Positions 27,383-35,947 of a stretch of 64,000 nt of DNA are shown here, piece after piece. The stretch is from Consotaella salsifontis (GTDB lineage: Bacteria; Pseudomonadota; Alphaproteobacteria; Rhizobiales; Rhizobiaceae). The stretch is from the NCBI RefSeq assembly GCF_900167365.1, contig NZ_FUXL01000007.1, forward strand, positions 124,001 through 188,000, written 5' to 3'. The translations under genes were made by a program, and so were the position numbers. The notes below the pieces were generated by a model, which saw only the letters and a program-made list of their open reading frames with translations, searched no databases and had not been told where the DNA came from. Every line of letters starts with the position of its first letter. The first letter of the stretch is position 1.

Positions 27383-28366
27383 TCAGCGGTGTCGCGCGCG
27401 CAGCGTGTCGGCAGCCACAGCCAGGGCAATGACCACGCCGATGATGACCTGTTGGACGAAGGGCGAGACGTGCAGCAGATTGAGGCCGTTGCGCAGGAAG
27501 CCGATGATCAGCACACCCACGACCGTGCCGCCGATTCCGCCGACGCCGCCCGAAAGGCTCGCGCCGCCGATGACGACGGCGGCGATGGTGTCGAGTTCAT
27601 ACCCGATGCCGGAGCTCGGCTGGGCGCTGTCGAGGCGGGCCGACAGGATGACGCCCGCAAGGCCCGCCAGAAGCGCGCACACGGTATAGACCAGGAGAGT
27701 GGCGCGCTCGACGTGGATACCCGCAAGGCGCGCCACTTCGGGATTGCCACCGATCGCATAGAGCGCGCGGCCCGCCGGCCGGTATTTCAGAAACACGAAG
27801 AAGACGATGGTGAGAACGACCATCGCGGCCACGGTGGCCGACAAAAGACCGAAGTGGCGGATGATCGCCAGACTCGAGAACCAATCGGGAAAGCCGACGA
27901 TCTGCTGGCCGTCGGTGATGATCGAGGCGATGCCGCGAGCAATCGACATCATGGCCAGCGTCGCGATGAAGGCTGGCATGTTCAGCTTCGTGATCATCAG
28001 CCCCGACACCACCCCACACAGTGCCGACACCACCAGGGCGGCAACGATGCCGAGGCCAAACGGCCAGCCGAGATAGTTGCCGAGATAGCCGAGCACCATG
28101 CCGGACAGGGCAAGGACGGAGCCGACGCTGAGATCGATGCCGCCGAGAAGGATGACCAGCGTCATACCGATGGCCATCACCCCGATCACGGTGATCTGGT
28201 CCATCACATTAAGGAAATTCCTCAGCGTCAGGAAGGTGTCCGATGTAAACGCAAGGAATGTGCAAAGCGCGATCAGCCCGATGAACGGTCCGATGGCTCC
28301 GCCGCTGAAATAGCTCGTCCACGAGATCTTGGCGTCTTCCGCCTTCGTCCCGGCAATGCTCGCCAT
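27383..28366 (-). CDS. Sugar ABC transporter permease, RbsC type
   Basis: A 327-residue membrane protein with about ten hydrophobic segments and the conserved GGIDLSVGSVLALSGM stretch of CUT2 permeases. It forms the channel for the importer. The upstream in-frame extension is Arg-rich and was rejected, because GGAGGAGG lies directly before the MASIAGTK start. A gap of 256 bases separates it from the FGGY kinase upstream, in which I saw no gene. Confidence 0.91.
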   Translation of the reverse strand: MASIAGTKAEDAKISWTSYFSGGAIGPFIGLIALCTFLAFTSDTFLTLRNFLNVMDQITVIGVMAIGMTLVILLGGIDLSVGSVLALSGMVLGYLGNYLGWPFGLGIVAALVVSALCGVVSGLMITKLNMPAFIATLAMMSIARGIASIITDGQQIVGFPDWFSSLAIIRHFGLLSATVAAMVVLTIVFFVFLKYRPAGRALYAIGGNPEVARLAGIHVERATLLVYTVCALLAGLAGVILSARLDSAQPSSGIGYELDTIAAVVIGGASLSGGVGGIGGTVVGVLIIGFLRNGLNLLHVSPFVQQVIIGVVIALAVAADTLRARHR

Positions 28367-28622
28367 GGCGAACCTCCTCCTGCGTTTCGACGCGCTTGCC
28401 CCGTTTCTTCCCACGGCCGTCAGCCGTTGCAGTCGAAATCCTCTCCATCCTTGGACTTCGCTCAACGTGCCCGGCGCATCGGACGCAGGGCGGGCCGTGA
28501 TCTCGAACTCATCTGTGGCGCTGCGCTCACTCCTCGCTTTGCGAGTTGATGGCGTCGGGCCGACCCAAGCCTCCCGACTTCTGGCTCATCGCAACGCTCG
28601 GTTCCTCTTCCGAGCGAATGCC

Positions 28623-30116
28623 TCAAGGCTGGGCGGGCGCGACGTCGCCAAGCGACCGCGCCACCGCCCGGCGCCAGGCCATCCGCTTGGCCGCGCGCCC
28701 TTCTTCCGGCATGAGCGGTTCGAAGCTCCTGCCGCCGCGATTCATCCGGCTGAGGCCGGCGAAGGAGAATATCCCCTCCGCAATCCCCGCCAGATGGGCG
28801 ACGCCCATGGCCGATAGCTCGGCCGTGTCCGTCCGCGCGACCGTCACGCCGGTCATATCGGCTTCGAACTGCATCAACTGATCATTGCGGGTGGGACCGC
28901 CATCGACATGCAGGCGCTCGACCGTCATGCCCGACTGTCGGACGACATCCACGAGATCGGCGATCTGATGGGCGATGGAGTCGAGAGCCGCGCGGGCGAT
29001 CACGGACCGGCCAGCGCCAAGAGTGAAGCCCGAGAGCGTGGCGACGGCGTTGCCGTCCCACCATGGCGCGCCAAGGCCGTTGAACCCCGGAACCAGATGA
29101 ACGTTGCCGGCGTCTTCGCAGGTCGCCGCGAGGCGGGCCAGATCACCCGCATCGATGCCGAGAAGGTCCGCCATCCAAAGCAATGTCGAGCCCGCCGAGC
29201 GGATGTTCCCCTCGAAGCCCAGCATCGGCTTGTCGATCCACCAAGCCAGGGTCAGGCAGAGCCCGCGATGCAGCCCAGACCCAGACTTGAGGGACGACGG
29301 GTCGAGCAGCCCCATCACCGATGATCCGGTGCCCTGGGTCGCCTTGATGGGACCCGGCTCGTAGGCGCCGTGCGCAAAAAGCGCCGAATGGGAATCCGCC
29401 ATGACGGCGCGCACGGGCACTCCATCGGGCACCGGCGCGAGATCACGGCAGGCAGGGAACGGACCGACCGAGGGCACGATGCGCGGAAGGGCCGCTTTCG
29501 GAATGCCGAAAATGTCGAGCAGGGCCTCGTCATAGTCGCCGAGCGCCACGTCGAGGAGCTGCATCCGCGACGCGTTGCCCGCCTCCACGATCGCCTCGCC
29601 GCCGAACCGCGACAGAAGAAAACTGTCGATGGTGCCGATGCAAATCTCTCCGGCGCGGGCACGGCTGCGGTCCGGGTCCATCCGGTCGAGCAGCCACTTC
29701 GCCTTGATGGCGGAGAACATCGGATCAAGCGGCAGCCCGCTCTTGGCGCGAATGAGCTCGCCATACCCCCTCGCCCGGATGTCGGCGCAACGGTCCTCCG
29801 TCCTCTGGTCCTGCCAGGACAGGAGCGGCGTCAGCGCCTTGCCCGTTCGCCGATCCCAGATCACGCAGGATTCGCGCTGCGTGCTGAAGCCGATGGCGGC
29901 CACGCGCGGCGCCAGCTCTTCCGTTACGCAGCCGGCGACGGCCTTCTTGACGCTGGCCCAGATTTCGTCCGCATCCTGCTCCACCCAGCCGGGATGCGGC
30001 GTCGACTGGCCAAGCGGCGCGCTGCCGCGCGCCACCACGGCGCCCGTGTCATCCACCAGAAGGCATTTCGTCGAGCCGGTGCCCTGGTCGATCGCGAGAA
30101 TCAGAGGAGACGCCAT
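28623..30116 (-). CDS. FGGY-family carbohydrate kinase
   Basis: The 497-residue protein resembles glycerol kinase: AIDQGTGSTKCLLVD at the start, GWVEQDADEIW, STQRESCVIWD, and ATQGTGSSVMGL before the hinge. FGGY kinases phosphorylate glycerol, ketopentoses, tetritols and apulose. Here a split transketolase lies directly upstream (3 bases between stop and start), so the product is likely a ketose phosphate. Sequence alone does not fix the substrate, and a true glycerol kinase seems less likely in this setting. Confidence 0.85.
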   Translation of the reverse strand: MASPLILAIDQGTGSTKCLLVDDTGAVVARGSAPLGQSTPHPGWVEQDADEIWASVKKAVAGCVTEELAPRVAAIGFSTQRESCVIWDRRTGKALTPLLSWQDQRTEDRCADIRARGYGELIRAKSGLPLDPMFSAIKAKWLLDRMDPDRSRARAGEICIGTIDSFLLSRFGGEAIVEAGNASRMQLLDVALGDYDEALLDIFGIPKAALPRIVPSVGPFPACRDLAPVPDGVPVRAVMADSHSALFAHGAYEPGPIKATQGTGSSVMGLLDPSSLKSGSGLHRGLCLTLAWWIDKPMLGFEGNIRSAGSTLLWMADLLGIDAGDLARLAATCEDAGNVHLVPGFNGLGAPWWDGNAVATLSGFTLGAGRSVIARAALDSIAHQIADLVDVVRQSGMTVERLHVDGGPTRNDQLMQFEADMTGVTVARTDTAELSAMGVAHLAGIAEGIFSFAGLSRMNRGGRSFEPLMPEEGRAAKRMAWRRAVARSLGDVAPAQP

Positions 30117-30119
30117 GGT

Positions 30120-31061
30120 TCAGCCCCTCAGCTCCTTGATGGCGGCGACGATGCCCTCGGCGTTGAGGTGGAAGTGGTCGAGGAGGAACTCGTTGCTGCC
30201 GGTCGGTGCAAATCCTGGAAGCCCGAGAATGCGCATGGGAACGGGATGATGGCGGACGACAATGGCCGCGACGGCCGCGCCGAGCCCGCCCGAGACGATC
30301 GCCTCCTCGGCGGTGACAATGGCCCCGGTTTCCCGAGCGGCGGCGATGACGGCGTCTTCGTCGAGGGGCGCGATCGTCGACATATTGAGCACGCGGATCG
30401 ACACGCCCTCTTCGGCGAGCCTTTCCGAAGCTTCAATGGCTCGCGAAACCAGCGTGCCTGTGGCGATGACCGTCGCCTGCGCCCCCTGCCGCAAAACGTT
30501 TGCCTTGCCGCAGACGAACGGCTCGGCCTGTCCTTCGCTCACCGAGGGCACCTTCGTGCGGCCAACGCGCATGAAGACCGGCGCATCGCTCTCGGCCGCC
30601 CATTTCACCGCCGACTTCGTCTGGTCCGGGTCGGCCGGCACCAGAACTGTGAGGCCGCTCATGGCGCGTAGCCAGGACAGATCCTCGATCGAGTGGTGGG
30701 TCGGGCCGAGCTCGCCATAGGCCATGCCGGGGCTCATGCCGCACAGCACCACATGATACCGGCTATAGGCAACGTCGGCCTTGATCTGCTCGGTCGCGCG
30801 TCCCGTCAGAAAGGGAGCGGCGGCGCACACGAAGGGAATATAGCCGCCGTTCGCGAGGCCCGCGGCCACACCGACCATATCCTGCTCGGCGATGCCGACA
30901 TTGATGAGCCGCGTTGGAAATTCCTTCTGGAAGCCGCCGAGATTGGATGAGCCGACGCTGTCATTGCAGACGGCGACGATGCGGGGGTCCTGCCGGGCCA
31001 GCGTGGTCAGCGCCTCGGCGAAAGCCTGGCGGCAGTCGAAGGTGGCGGATGACCCGTTCAT
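30120..31061 (-). CDS. Transketolase-family protein, C-terminal subunit
   Basis: A 313-residue protein with the transketolase pyrimidine-binding domain, INVGIAEQDMVGVAAGLA (catalytic Glu), and the C-terminal swivel domain. It must pair with the upstream N-terminal subunit, since it lacks the diphosphate-binding domain. Its ATG overlaps that subunit's stop (ATGA). Split transketolases are used in special pathways, for example apulose-4-phosphate transketolase. The 5' extension of the open frame is a shadow of the neighbour. Confidence 0.88.
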   Translation of the reverse strand: MNGSSATFDCRQAFAEALTTLARQDPRIVAVCNDSVGSSNLGGFQKEFPTRLINVGIAEQDMVGVAAGLANGGYIPFVCAAAPFLTGRATEQIKADVAYSRYHVVLCGMSPGMAYGELGPTHHSIEDLSWLRAMSGLTVLVPADPDQTKSAVKWAAESDAPVFMRVGRTKVPSVSEGQAEPFVCGKANVLRQGAQATVIATGTLVSRAIEASERLAEEGVSIRVLNMSTIAPLDEDAVIAAARETGAIVTAEEAIVSGGLGAAVAAIVVRHHPVPMRILGLPGFAPTGSNEFLLDHFHLNAEGIVAAIKELRG

Positions 31062-31936
31062 CGGCTGAGCTCCTCGAGAGCGCGTTCGACCTGTTCGGGA
31101 GACGGAACCTTGTGGTGCCATTCCACGCGATCCTCCAGGAAGGAAACACCCTTGCCCTTGATCGTGTTGGCAATGACGGCAAGGGGCTTGCCGCGTCCCG
31201 GCCGGGTGAAAACGTCGTAAAGCGCCGCGTGGTCGTGACCGTCGATCTCGATGGTCTCCCAACCGAACGAGGTCCATTTGTCGGCCAGCGGGTCGAGGCG
31301 GTTGGTGTCCTCGGTGCGCGCGCCCTGCTGAAGACGATTGCGGTCGACGACCGCAATGAGATTGTCCAGCTCGCGGTGCCCGGCGGCCATGGCGGCCTCC
31401 CAGTTGGAGCCTTCCTGCAACTCGCCGTCCCCGAGCACCACGAAGGTGCGCCAGTTCTTTCCCGAGAGGCGCGAGGCGATCGCGAGACCGACGCCGATGG
31501 GCAAGCCGTGCCCAAGGGGGCCCGTGTTGGCTTCGACCCCGGGAATCTTGCGGTTCGGATGACCGTTCAGGATCGACAGCGGCTGCATGAAGGTTTCGAG
31601 CCAGTCGAGCGGGAAGAACCCCCGCATGGCGAGCACGGAATAGAGCGAGGCCGCGCAGTGGCCCTTGGAAAGGATGAAGCGGTCGCGCTCGGGCCAATTC
31701 GGATTGGCCGGATCAAGCCGCAGCACCCCAAAGAAGAGTGTCGTGGCGATATCGGTGACGGAAAAGTCGCCGCCGATATGCCCGAGATGCGCGGCGCTGA
31801 TCATCCGAACGACCGACCGGCGCACCTCGCGCGAGACCTCGGCCAGCTGGGCCGCTCGCTCCCCCGCACTGAGGGAAGACAGAATGGCCGGCTCCGGCCA
31901 CCCGTCGATTGACGCGATTTTCCCGTCAATCATCAT
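31058..31936 (-). CDS. Transketolase-family protein, N-terminal subunit
   Basis: A 292-residue thiamine-diphosphate-binding half. The motif GDGELQEGSNWEA followed by DRNRLQ is the GDG-N27-N pattern for diphosphate and magnesium. HLGHIGGDFSVTDI and ILSKGHCAASLY carry the family histidines. It forms the enzyme with the downstream C-terminal subunit and is the first gene of the minus-strand operon. GGGAG lies six bases before the start. The split form and context argue against the general pentose-phosphate enzyme. Confidence 0.88.
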   Translation of the reverse strand: MMIDGKIASIDGWPEPAILSSLSAGERAAQLAEVSREVRRSVVRMISAAHLGHIGGDFSVTDIATTLFFGVLRLDPANPNWPERDRFILSKGHCAASLYSVLAMRGFFPLDWLETFMQPLSILNGHPNRKIPGVEANTGPLGHGLPIGVGLAIASRLSGKNWRTFVVLGDGELQEGSNWEAAMAAGHRELDNLIAVVDRNRLQQGARTEDTNRLDPLADKWTSFGWETIEIDGHDHAALYDVFTRPGRGKPLAVIANTIKGKGVSFLEDRVEWHHKVPSPEQVERALEELSR

Positions 31937-31971
31937 GCCTCGCTCCCATTGAATATTTATTCCCCATTGGA

Positions 31972-32009
31972 TTGACTTCCACCGTATGGTGACGTAATTG
32001 ATCAGTCAA
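31972..32009. promoter_or_regulatory. Inverted repeats in the transketolase/SorC divergent promoter region
   Basis: TTGACT at 31972 and AGTCAA at 32004 form an inverted repeat. Nested in it are CACC-GTAT-GGTG (31980-31991) and TTGA-TCAG-TCAA (31998-32009). They lie in the AT-richer centre of the 270-base divergent region. They are candidate operators for the neighbouring SorC-type regulator, by place only. Confidence 0.4.
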
Positions 32010-32206
32010 GAGGGTTTTATGGATACTACCGATGCAGGAGCGTACCTTCTCGGCCTATGCGCGCACTTTGCCTTCGCCCGCTCCGCTTCAGCAGCCAGCA
32101 TCCAAGAAACAGGATGAAACCATCATAGAATTTTTATTCAGGCGACGGGAAAAAGCGTCAGGGTGAGGTAAGACACCGGCACTTGGACCAATCGTTTGGA
32201 GGTCAG

Positions 32207-33175
32207 ATGAGTCGGCTCTACGAGCTTCGAATGATGGCGCGCGTCGCCCAGCTCTATCACGAGCAAAACCTGAAGCAGGCCGAGATTTCGCAGCGCATGC
32301 ACCTCTCGCAGGCGACCGTCTCGCGGCTTCTGGCGAAGGCCGGCGAGGAAGGCATCGTGCGCATCACCATCAATGCGCCGCGCGGCACCTACCCCCAGCT
32401 CGAGGACGAGCTGCTCGCCCGCTTCGGGCTGTCGGAAGCCATCGTCGCCGATTGTTACGAGGACAACGAGGAGGCGATCCTGTCGGCTGTCGGCAACGCC
32501 GCCGCCTATTACTTCGAAACCACGCTCGGCCCCGACGAGGTCATCGGTATCTCCTGCTGGAGCTCGACGCTTCTGCGCATGGTCGAGGCGATCCACCCGC
32601 TGAAGCGCTCCCGCGCTGAGAAGGTGGTTCAGATTCTCGGCGGCATCGGCAATCCGACGGTCCAGAGCCACGCCACGCAGATCACCACGCGGCTCGCGGC
32701 CCTTGTCGGCGCCGACCCCACCCTGCTGGCGGCGCCGGGTGTCGCCGCCTCCTCGGCGGCGCGTCTCGTCATGCTGGGCGACGGCTATGTCCGGGCGACG
32801 ATGGAGGAATTCCGCCGCCTAACCATCGCGCTCGTCGGCATCGGCTCACTCGAGCCGAGTTACATGCTCCACAATTCCGGCAACAGCTTTGCCGCCGACG
32901 AGCTGTCCGACCTGGCGCGCCGCGGTGCGGTGGGCGATCTCTGCCTGCGCTTCTTCGATGCCTCAGGCCGCGCGGTCGACAGCCCCTTCGACGAAAGGGT
33001 GATCGGCATCACCCTGGATGAGCTGAAGAAGGTGCCGCGCGTCATCGGCGTCGCCGGCGGAGCGAAGAAAACGACGTCGATCCACGGAGCGCTGCTCGGC
33101 GGCTGGATCGACACGCTGATCACCGACAAGTTCACCGCGGAGCGGGTGCTGAAGCTGTCCGCTGCGGCGAGGTAA
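32207..33175 (+). CDS. Sugar-binding transcriptional regulator, SorC/DeoR-like family
   Basis: A 322-residue protein with an N-terminal helix-turn-helix (LKQAEISQRMHLSQATVSRLLAKAGEEGIV) and a C-terminal sugar-phosphate-binding domain with VQILGGIGNP, LAAPGVAAS and VIGVAGGAKKTTSI. SorC regulators sense phosphorylated sugars. It is divergent from the transketolase operon and probably controls it. The ATG at 32207 follows GGAGG, and an upstream TTG was rejected. Confidence 0.88.
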   Translation: MSRLYELRMMARVAQLYHEQNLKQAEISQRMHLSQATVSRLLAKAGEEGIVRITINAPRGTYPQLEDELLARFGLSEAIVADCYEDNEEAILSAVGNAAAYYFETTLGPDEVIGISCWSSTLLRMVEAIHPLKRSRAEKVVQILGGIGNPTVQSHATQITTRLAALVGADPTLLAAPGVAASSAARLVMLGDGYVRATMEEFRRLTIALVGIGSLEPSYMLHNSGNSFAADELSDLARRGAVGDLCLRFFDASGRAVDSPFDERVIGITLDELKKVPRVIGVAGGAKKTTSIHGALLGGWIDTLITDKFTAERVLKLSAAAR

Positions 33176-33203
33176 TCCACGATCGTACTTTCAGGAGGAA
33201 ACC

Positions 33204-33986
33204 ATGGCACGATTCGACGGAAAGACAGTAGTTGTCGCGGGAGCCAGCCGGGGGATCGGAGCCGCAATCGCCCGGCAGTTCGCCCGCGAGGGCGCCTCGG
33301 TCTTCGTCAGCGCCAATGAGGAACGCGTTCAGGAGGTGGCCGAAGGCATCAAGGCCGAGGGAGGACGCGCCGCATGGTCGGTCCACGACGTGACGGACAA
33401 GGCGTCCGTCATCGCGCTCTACGACGCCGCCGAGGCGGCTTTCGGTTCGATCGACATCTCGTGCCAGAATGCCGGCGTGATCACCATCGCCAAGATCGAG
33501 GACATGACCGAGGACGAATGGGACAAGGTCATGGCCGTGAACACCAAGGGCGTGTTCCTGTGCTGCCAGGAGGCGATCCGGCGCATTCGCAAGCATGGCC
33601 GCGGCGGACGCCTGATCAACACCGCTTCCGGTCAGTCGCGCCAGGGCTTCATCTACACCCCCCATTACGCCGCCTCGAAATTTGGCATCATGGGCATCAC
33701 CCAGAGCCTGGCCAAGGAGGTCGCGCGGGAGGGAATCACCGTCAACGCCTTCTGTCCGGGCATCATCGACACCGACATGTGGGCCTATAACGATCAGGCG
33801 TGGGGCAAGCTGCTGGGCAACTACAAGCCCGGCGAATTGATGGCCGAATGGGTGTCCAACATTCCCATCGGCCGCGTCGGCACCGGCGAGGACGTCGCCA
33901 AGGTGGTCGCGTTCCTCGCCAGCGACGACGCCGCCTACGTGACGGGCCAGACCATCAACATCGACGGCGGCATGTTCATGTCCTGA
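33204..33986 (+). CDS. SDR-family oxidoreductase
   Basis: A 260-residue classical short-chain dehydrogenase with GASRGIGAAIARQFA, CQNAGV, the catalytic Ser region NTASGQSRQG and YAASK. It lies 28 bases after the SorC gene, with a strong AGGAGG site, so the two are likely co-transcribed. It may oxidise a polyol or reduce a keto sugar for the neighbouring pathway. It is distinct in sequence from the other SDR of the locus. Confidence 0.82.
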   Translation: MARFDGKTVVVAGASRGIGAAIARQFAREGASVFVSANEERVQEVAEGIKAEGGRAAWSVHDVTDKASVIALYDAAEAAFGSIDISCQNAGVITIAKIEDMTEDEWDKVMAVNTKGVFLCCQEAIRRIRKHGRGGRLINTASGQSRQGFIYTPHYAASKFGIMGITQSLAKEVAREGITVNAFCPGIIDTDMWAYNDQAWGKLLGNYKPGELMAEWVSNIPIGRVGTGEDVAKVVAFLASDDAAYVTGQTINIDGGMFMS

Positions 33987-34031
33987 GACCGCTCCGCCAG
34001 CCTCAAGCAGCGGCCGTGAGGCGAGAGCATA

Positions 34032-34065
34032 TGGCGGTTGGCAGGAGACGTCCCGCCGACCGCCA
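34032..34065. terminator. Hairpin between convergent SDR and isomerase-like genes
   Basis: An 11-pair stem, TGGCGGTTGGC with GCCGACCGCCA (one GU pair), encloses a 12-base loop and lies between the two stops. No proper T-run follows on either strand, so its strength as a terminator is uncertain. Confidence 0.45.
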
Positions 34066-34087
34066 AAATGGATGACCTTACGCCAAC

Positions 34088-35554
34088 TCAGAGGAACGTC
34101 GGATAGGTGACGCCGCGATAGATCGGTGCCGCCTCATGTCGGTAGATCGGCCAGCCGAGATAGCGCTCCACGGCCTCCTCGACGACATCGGCATGATGTC
34201 CACGCACCATGGCGACGTGATGCTCGAACCCGTTGCGCACGATGAAGCCGAGCAGATCCCGCAGCCGCGGAACCTTGGTGACGGCGACCCCGCCGTCGAT
34301 GGGGAATGGATCGTCGGTGAACTCCCCTTCCCCGACATAGGCCTTGAAGCTGCCGGCATTGTCGTCCGAGGAGAGCCGAAAATAGCTCATCGGGCCGGCC
34401 TTGACCTTGCCCTTCACCGCGCCGAAGCACTTCTCGCTGCCGATCACCGTGCCCAGAATGTCGAGCTCCGAGATTTCCGGCGCTTCGCCGATGAACGAGC
34501 GGGGAAAATTGCCGCAATGGGTGCAGACGCACTTGTCCGCTTCACGGCCATAATTGTTGTTCCAGTCCAGAATGGCTGACGGCGCGCCCGAAGCGAGCGC
34601 CAGCGCGTACATCGAGATCGCTCCCATGACGTCGACCTCGCAGGCGCTCGGCATCAACCGCTCGCCCATCATCGACATCGAAACGCATGTGGCGCAGCCG
34701 TAATTATCCTGCAGGGAACGCCAGCACTGGATCGCGCTCGCATCGCAGCCATTCTCCTCGTTCCAGCGATCCACCGTCACGCTCCACTTGGCCTGACGGA
34801 TCAGTCTTTCCCGACCGATGTGCGGTGCAACCTTCCCGTACTCGGTCAGAGCCGCGAGCTTGCCCTCCACGGCGGCATCGCCCGACGAAAGCGCGCCGGC
34901 ACCAGCGATCAGTTCGGAAAGATCGACGGTGACGACCGTGATGCCCGCCCGTTGCAGCAGCTTCTCCGAATAGCGCATGGTCTGGAAGGCGCCGGTGCGC
35001 GCGCCGATGGCGCCGACCCGTGCGTTCCGCAGCCCCCGCACCGTGCGGCAGATGCGCGAGAAGCGCTCAAGGTCATCGCGAAACTCGTTCCCGGCCACAT
35101 CGCAGGTGTGCAGCGAGGTGTCGGTGAAAGGCACGCCGTATTGGTGGAAATTGTTGGCCACGGAAATCTTGCCGCAAAACGCGTCCCGGCGGGAGTGGAC
35201 ATCGACCTTGTCGATCTCGTCGTTGGATGCCTGCAGGAGGATCGGCACGTTGAGCCCGGCAAGGTTGATCGTTTCGGCGATGGCGATCTCATCGCCAAAG
35301 TTCGGGAGTAGAACCACAAGGCCGTCGATTTCCTCACGATGCCGCCGCAGGAGTTCCGCACATAACCGGGCATCATCGCGGCTCTGGACGGCGCCGTTAT
35401 CCGTTGCTTCTGCGTCCAGAATGACGTGTCGCAACCCCAGGGCGCCGAGCTGCGCGATGATCTCTGCTCGGCTCGCCTTGGCGGGCTCGCCATTGAAGAA
35501 CTGCCGACTGCCAACGATCACACCCAATGTGATCGGCTTCTGAAAGTGGCGCAT
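34088..35554 (-). CDS. L-fucose/L-arabinose-isomerase-like protein
   Basis: A 488-residue protein of the FucI/AraA-like fold. It has an N-terminal Rossmann-like region (GVIVGSRQFFNGEP through LPNFGDE) and a C-terminal FucI/AraA-type domain with MSMMGERLMPSACEVDVMGA and NNYGREADKCVCTHCGNF. Members convert an aldose to a ketose using a metal ion. No close match to a named enzyme is claimed. It converges on the SDR gene and is likely part of the sugar pathway with kinase and transketolase. GGGGGAGG precedes the chosen ATG; an upstream in-frame extension was dropped. Confidence 0.75.
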   Translation of the reverse strand: MRHFQKPITLGVIVGSRQFFNGEPAKASRAEIIAQLGALGLRHVILDAEATDNGAVQSRDDARLCAELLRRHREEIDGLVVLLPNFGDEIAIAETINLAGLNVPILLQASNDEIDKVDVHSRRDAFCGKISVANNFHQYGVPFTDTSLHTCDVAGNEFRDDLERFSRICRTVRGLRNARVGAIGARTGAFQTMRYSEKLLQRAGITVVTVDLSELIAGAGALSSGDAAVEGKLAALTEYGKVAPHIGRERLIRQAKWSVTVDRWNEENGCDASAIQCWRSLQDNYGCATCVSMSMMGERLMPSACEVDVMGAISMYALALASGAPSAILDWNNNYGREADKCVCTHCGNFPRSFIGEAPEISELDILGTVIGSEKCFGAVKGKVKAGPMSYFRLSSDDNAGSFKAYVGEGEFTDDPFPIDGGVAVTKVPRLRDLLGFIVRNGFEHHVAMVRGHHADVVEEAVERYLGWPIYRHEAAPIYRGVTYPTFL

Positions 35555-35947
35555 GATCCTCCCCCAATTTTCGCTGTGCTTCTTCGGGAAGCCAGCGTCC
35601 ACTTCCAGTTTCGTCCTTTTTCTGACGGAGACAAATACCCTTCTCCCGGTTCGTTGAAGCGGCGGAAGGAGCCACGATCGCGGGAGATAATCATGCAAGC
35701 GGGTGGTCCACGCGGCGTTCGGCCGCAGACTGGAACACGCCCGTCGAAGCAGCGTCCATCATCGCCCCGTCGCACAAAATGCTCTCTGCATTTTCAATAA
35801 CCAGAAATATATCTATGGATATTACATAAATACTCTAGGTTGAAATTGTAACGTTTCGTAAATTATATGATTTCGGGCAAAAGATAACCCAAATTTATAA
35901 TTTTGCCTCTAGCGATATTTGACCTGTTTTCTGTGAGAGATACGCCC
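35555..35947. other. Intergenic region between isomerase-like gene and chemoreceptor
   Basis: The left half is of normal GC and holds the promoter side of the minus-strand isomerase gene. From about 35790 to 35930 the sequence becomes strongly AT-rich, unlike anything else nearby. It includes a weak promoter-like pair, TTGAAA at 35840 and TATATG at 35864 (18-base spacing). No gene or clear repeat was seen. Confidence 0.5.

Noticed and set aside
28623-35554. Sulfoquinovose (sulfo-transketolase) pathway as the role of the split transketolase locus
   Set aside because: No sulfoquinovosidase, sulfonate exporter or sulfolactaldehyde enzyme is present, and an FGGY kinase, not needed there, is. The isomerase is also of a different family.
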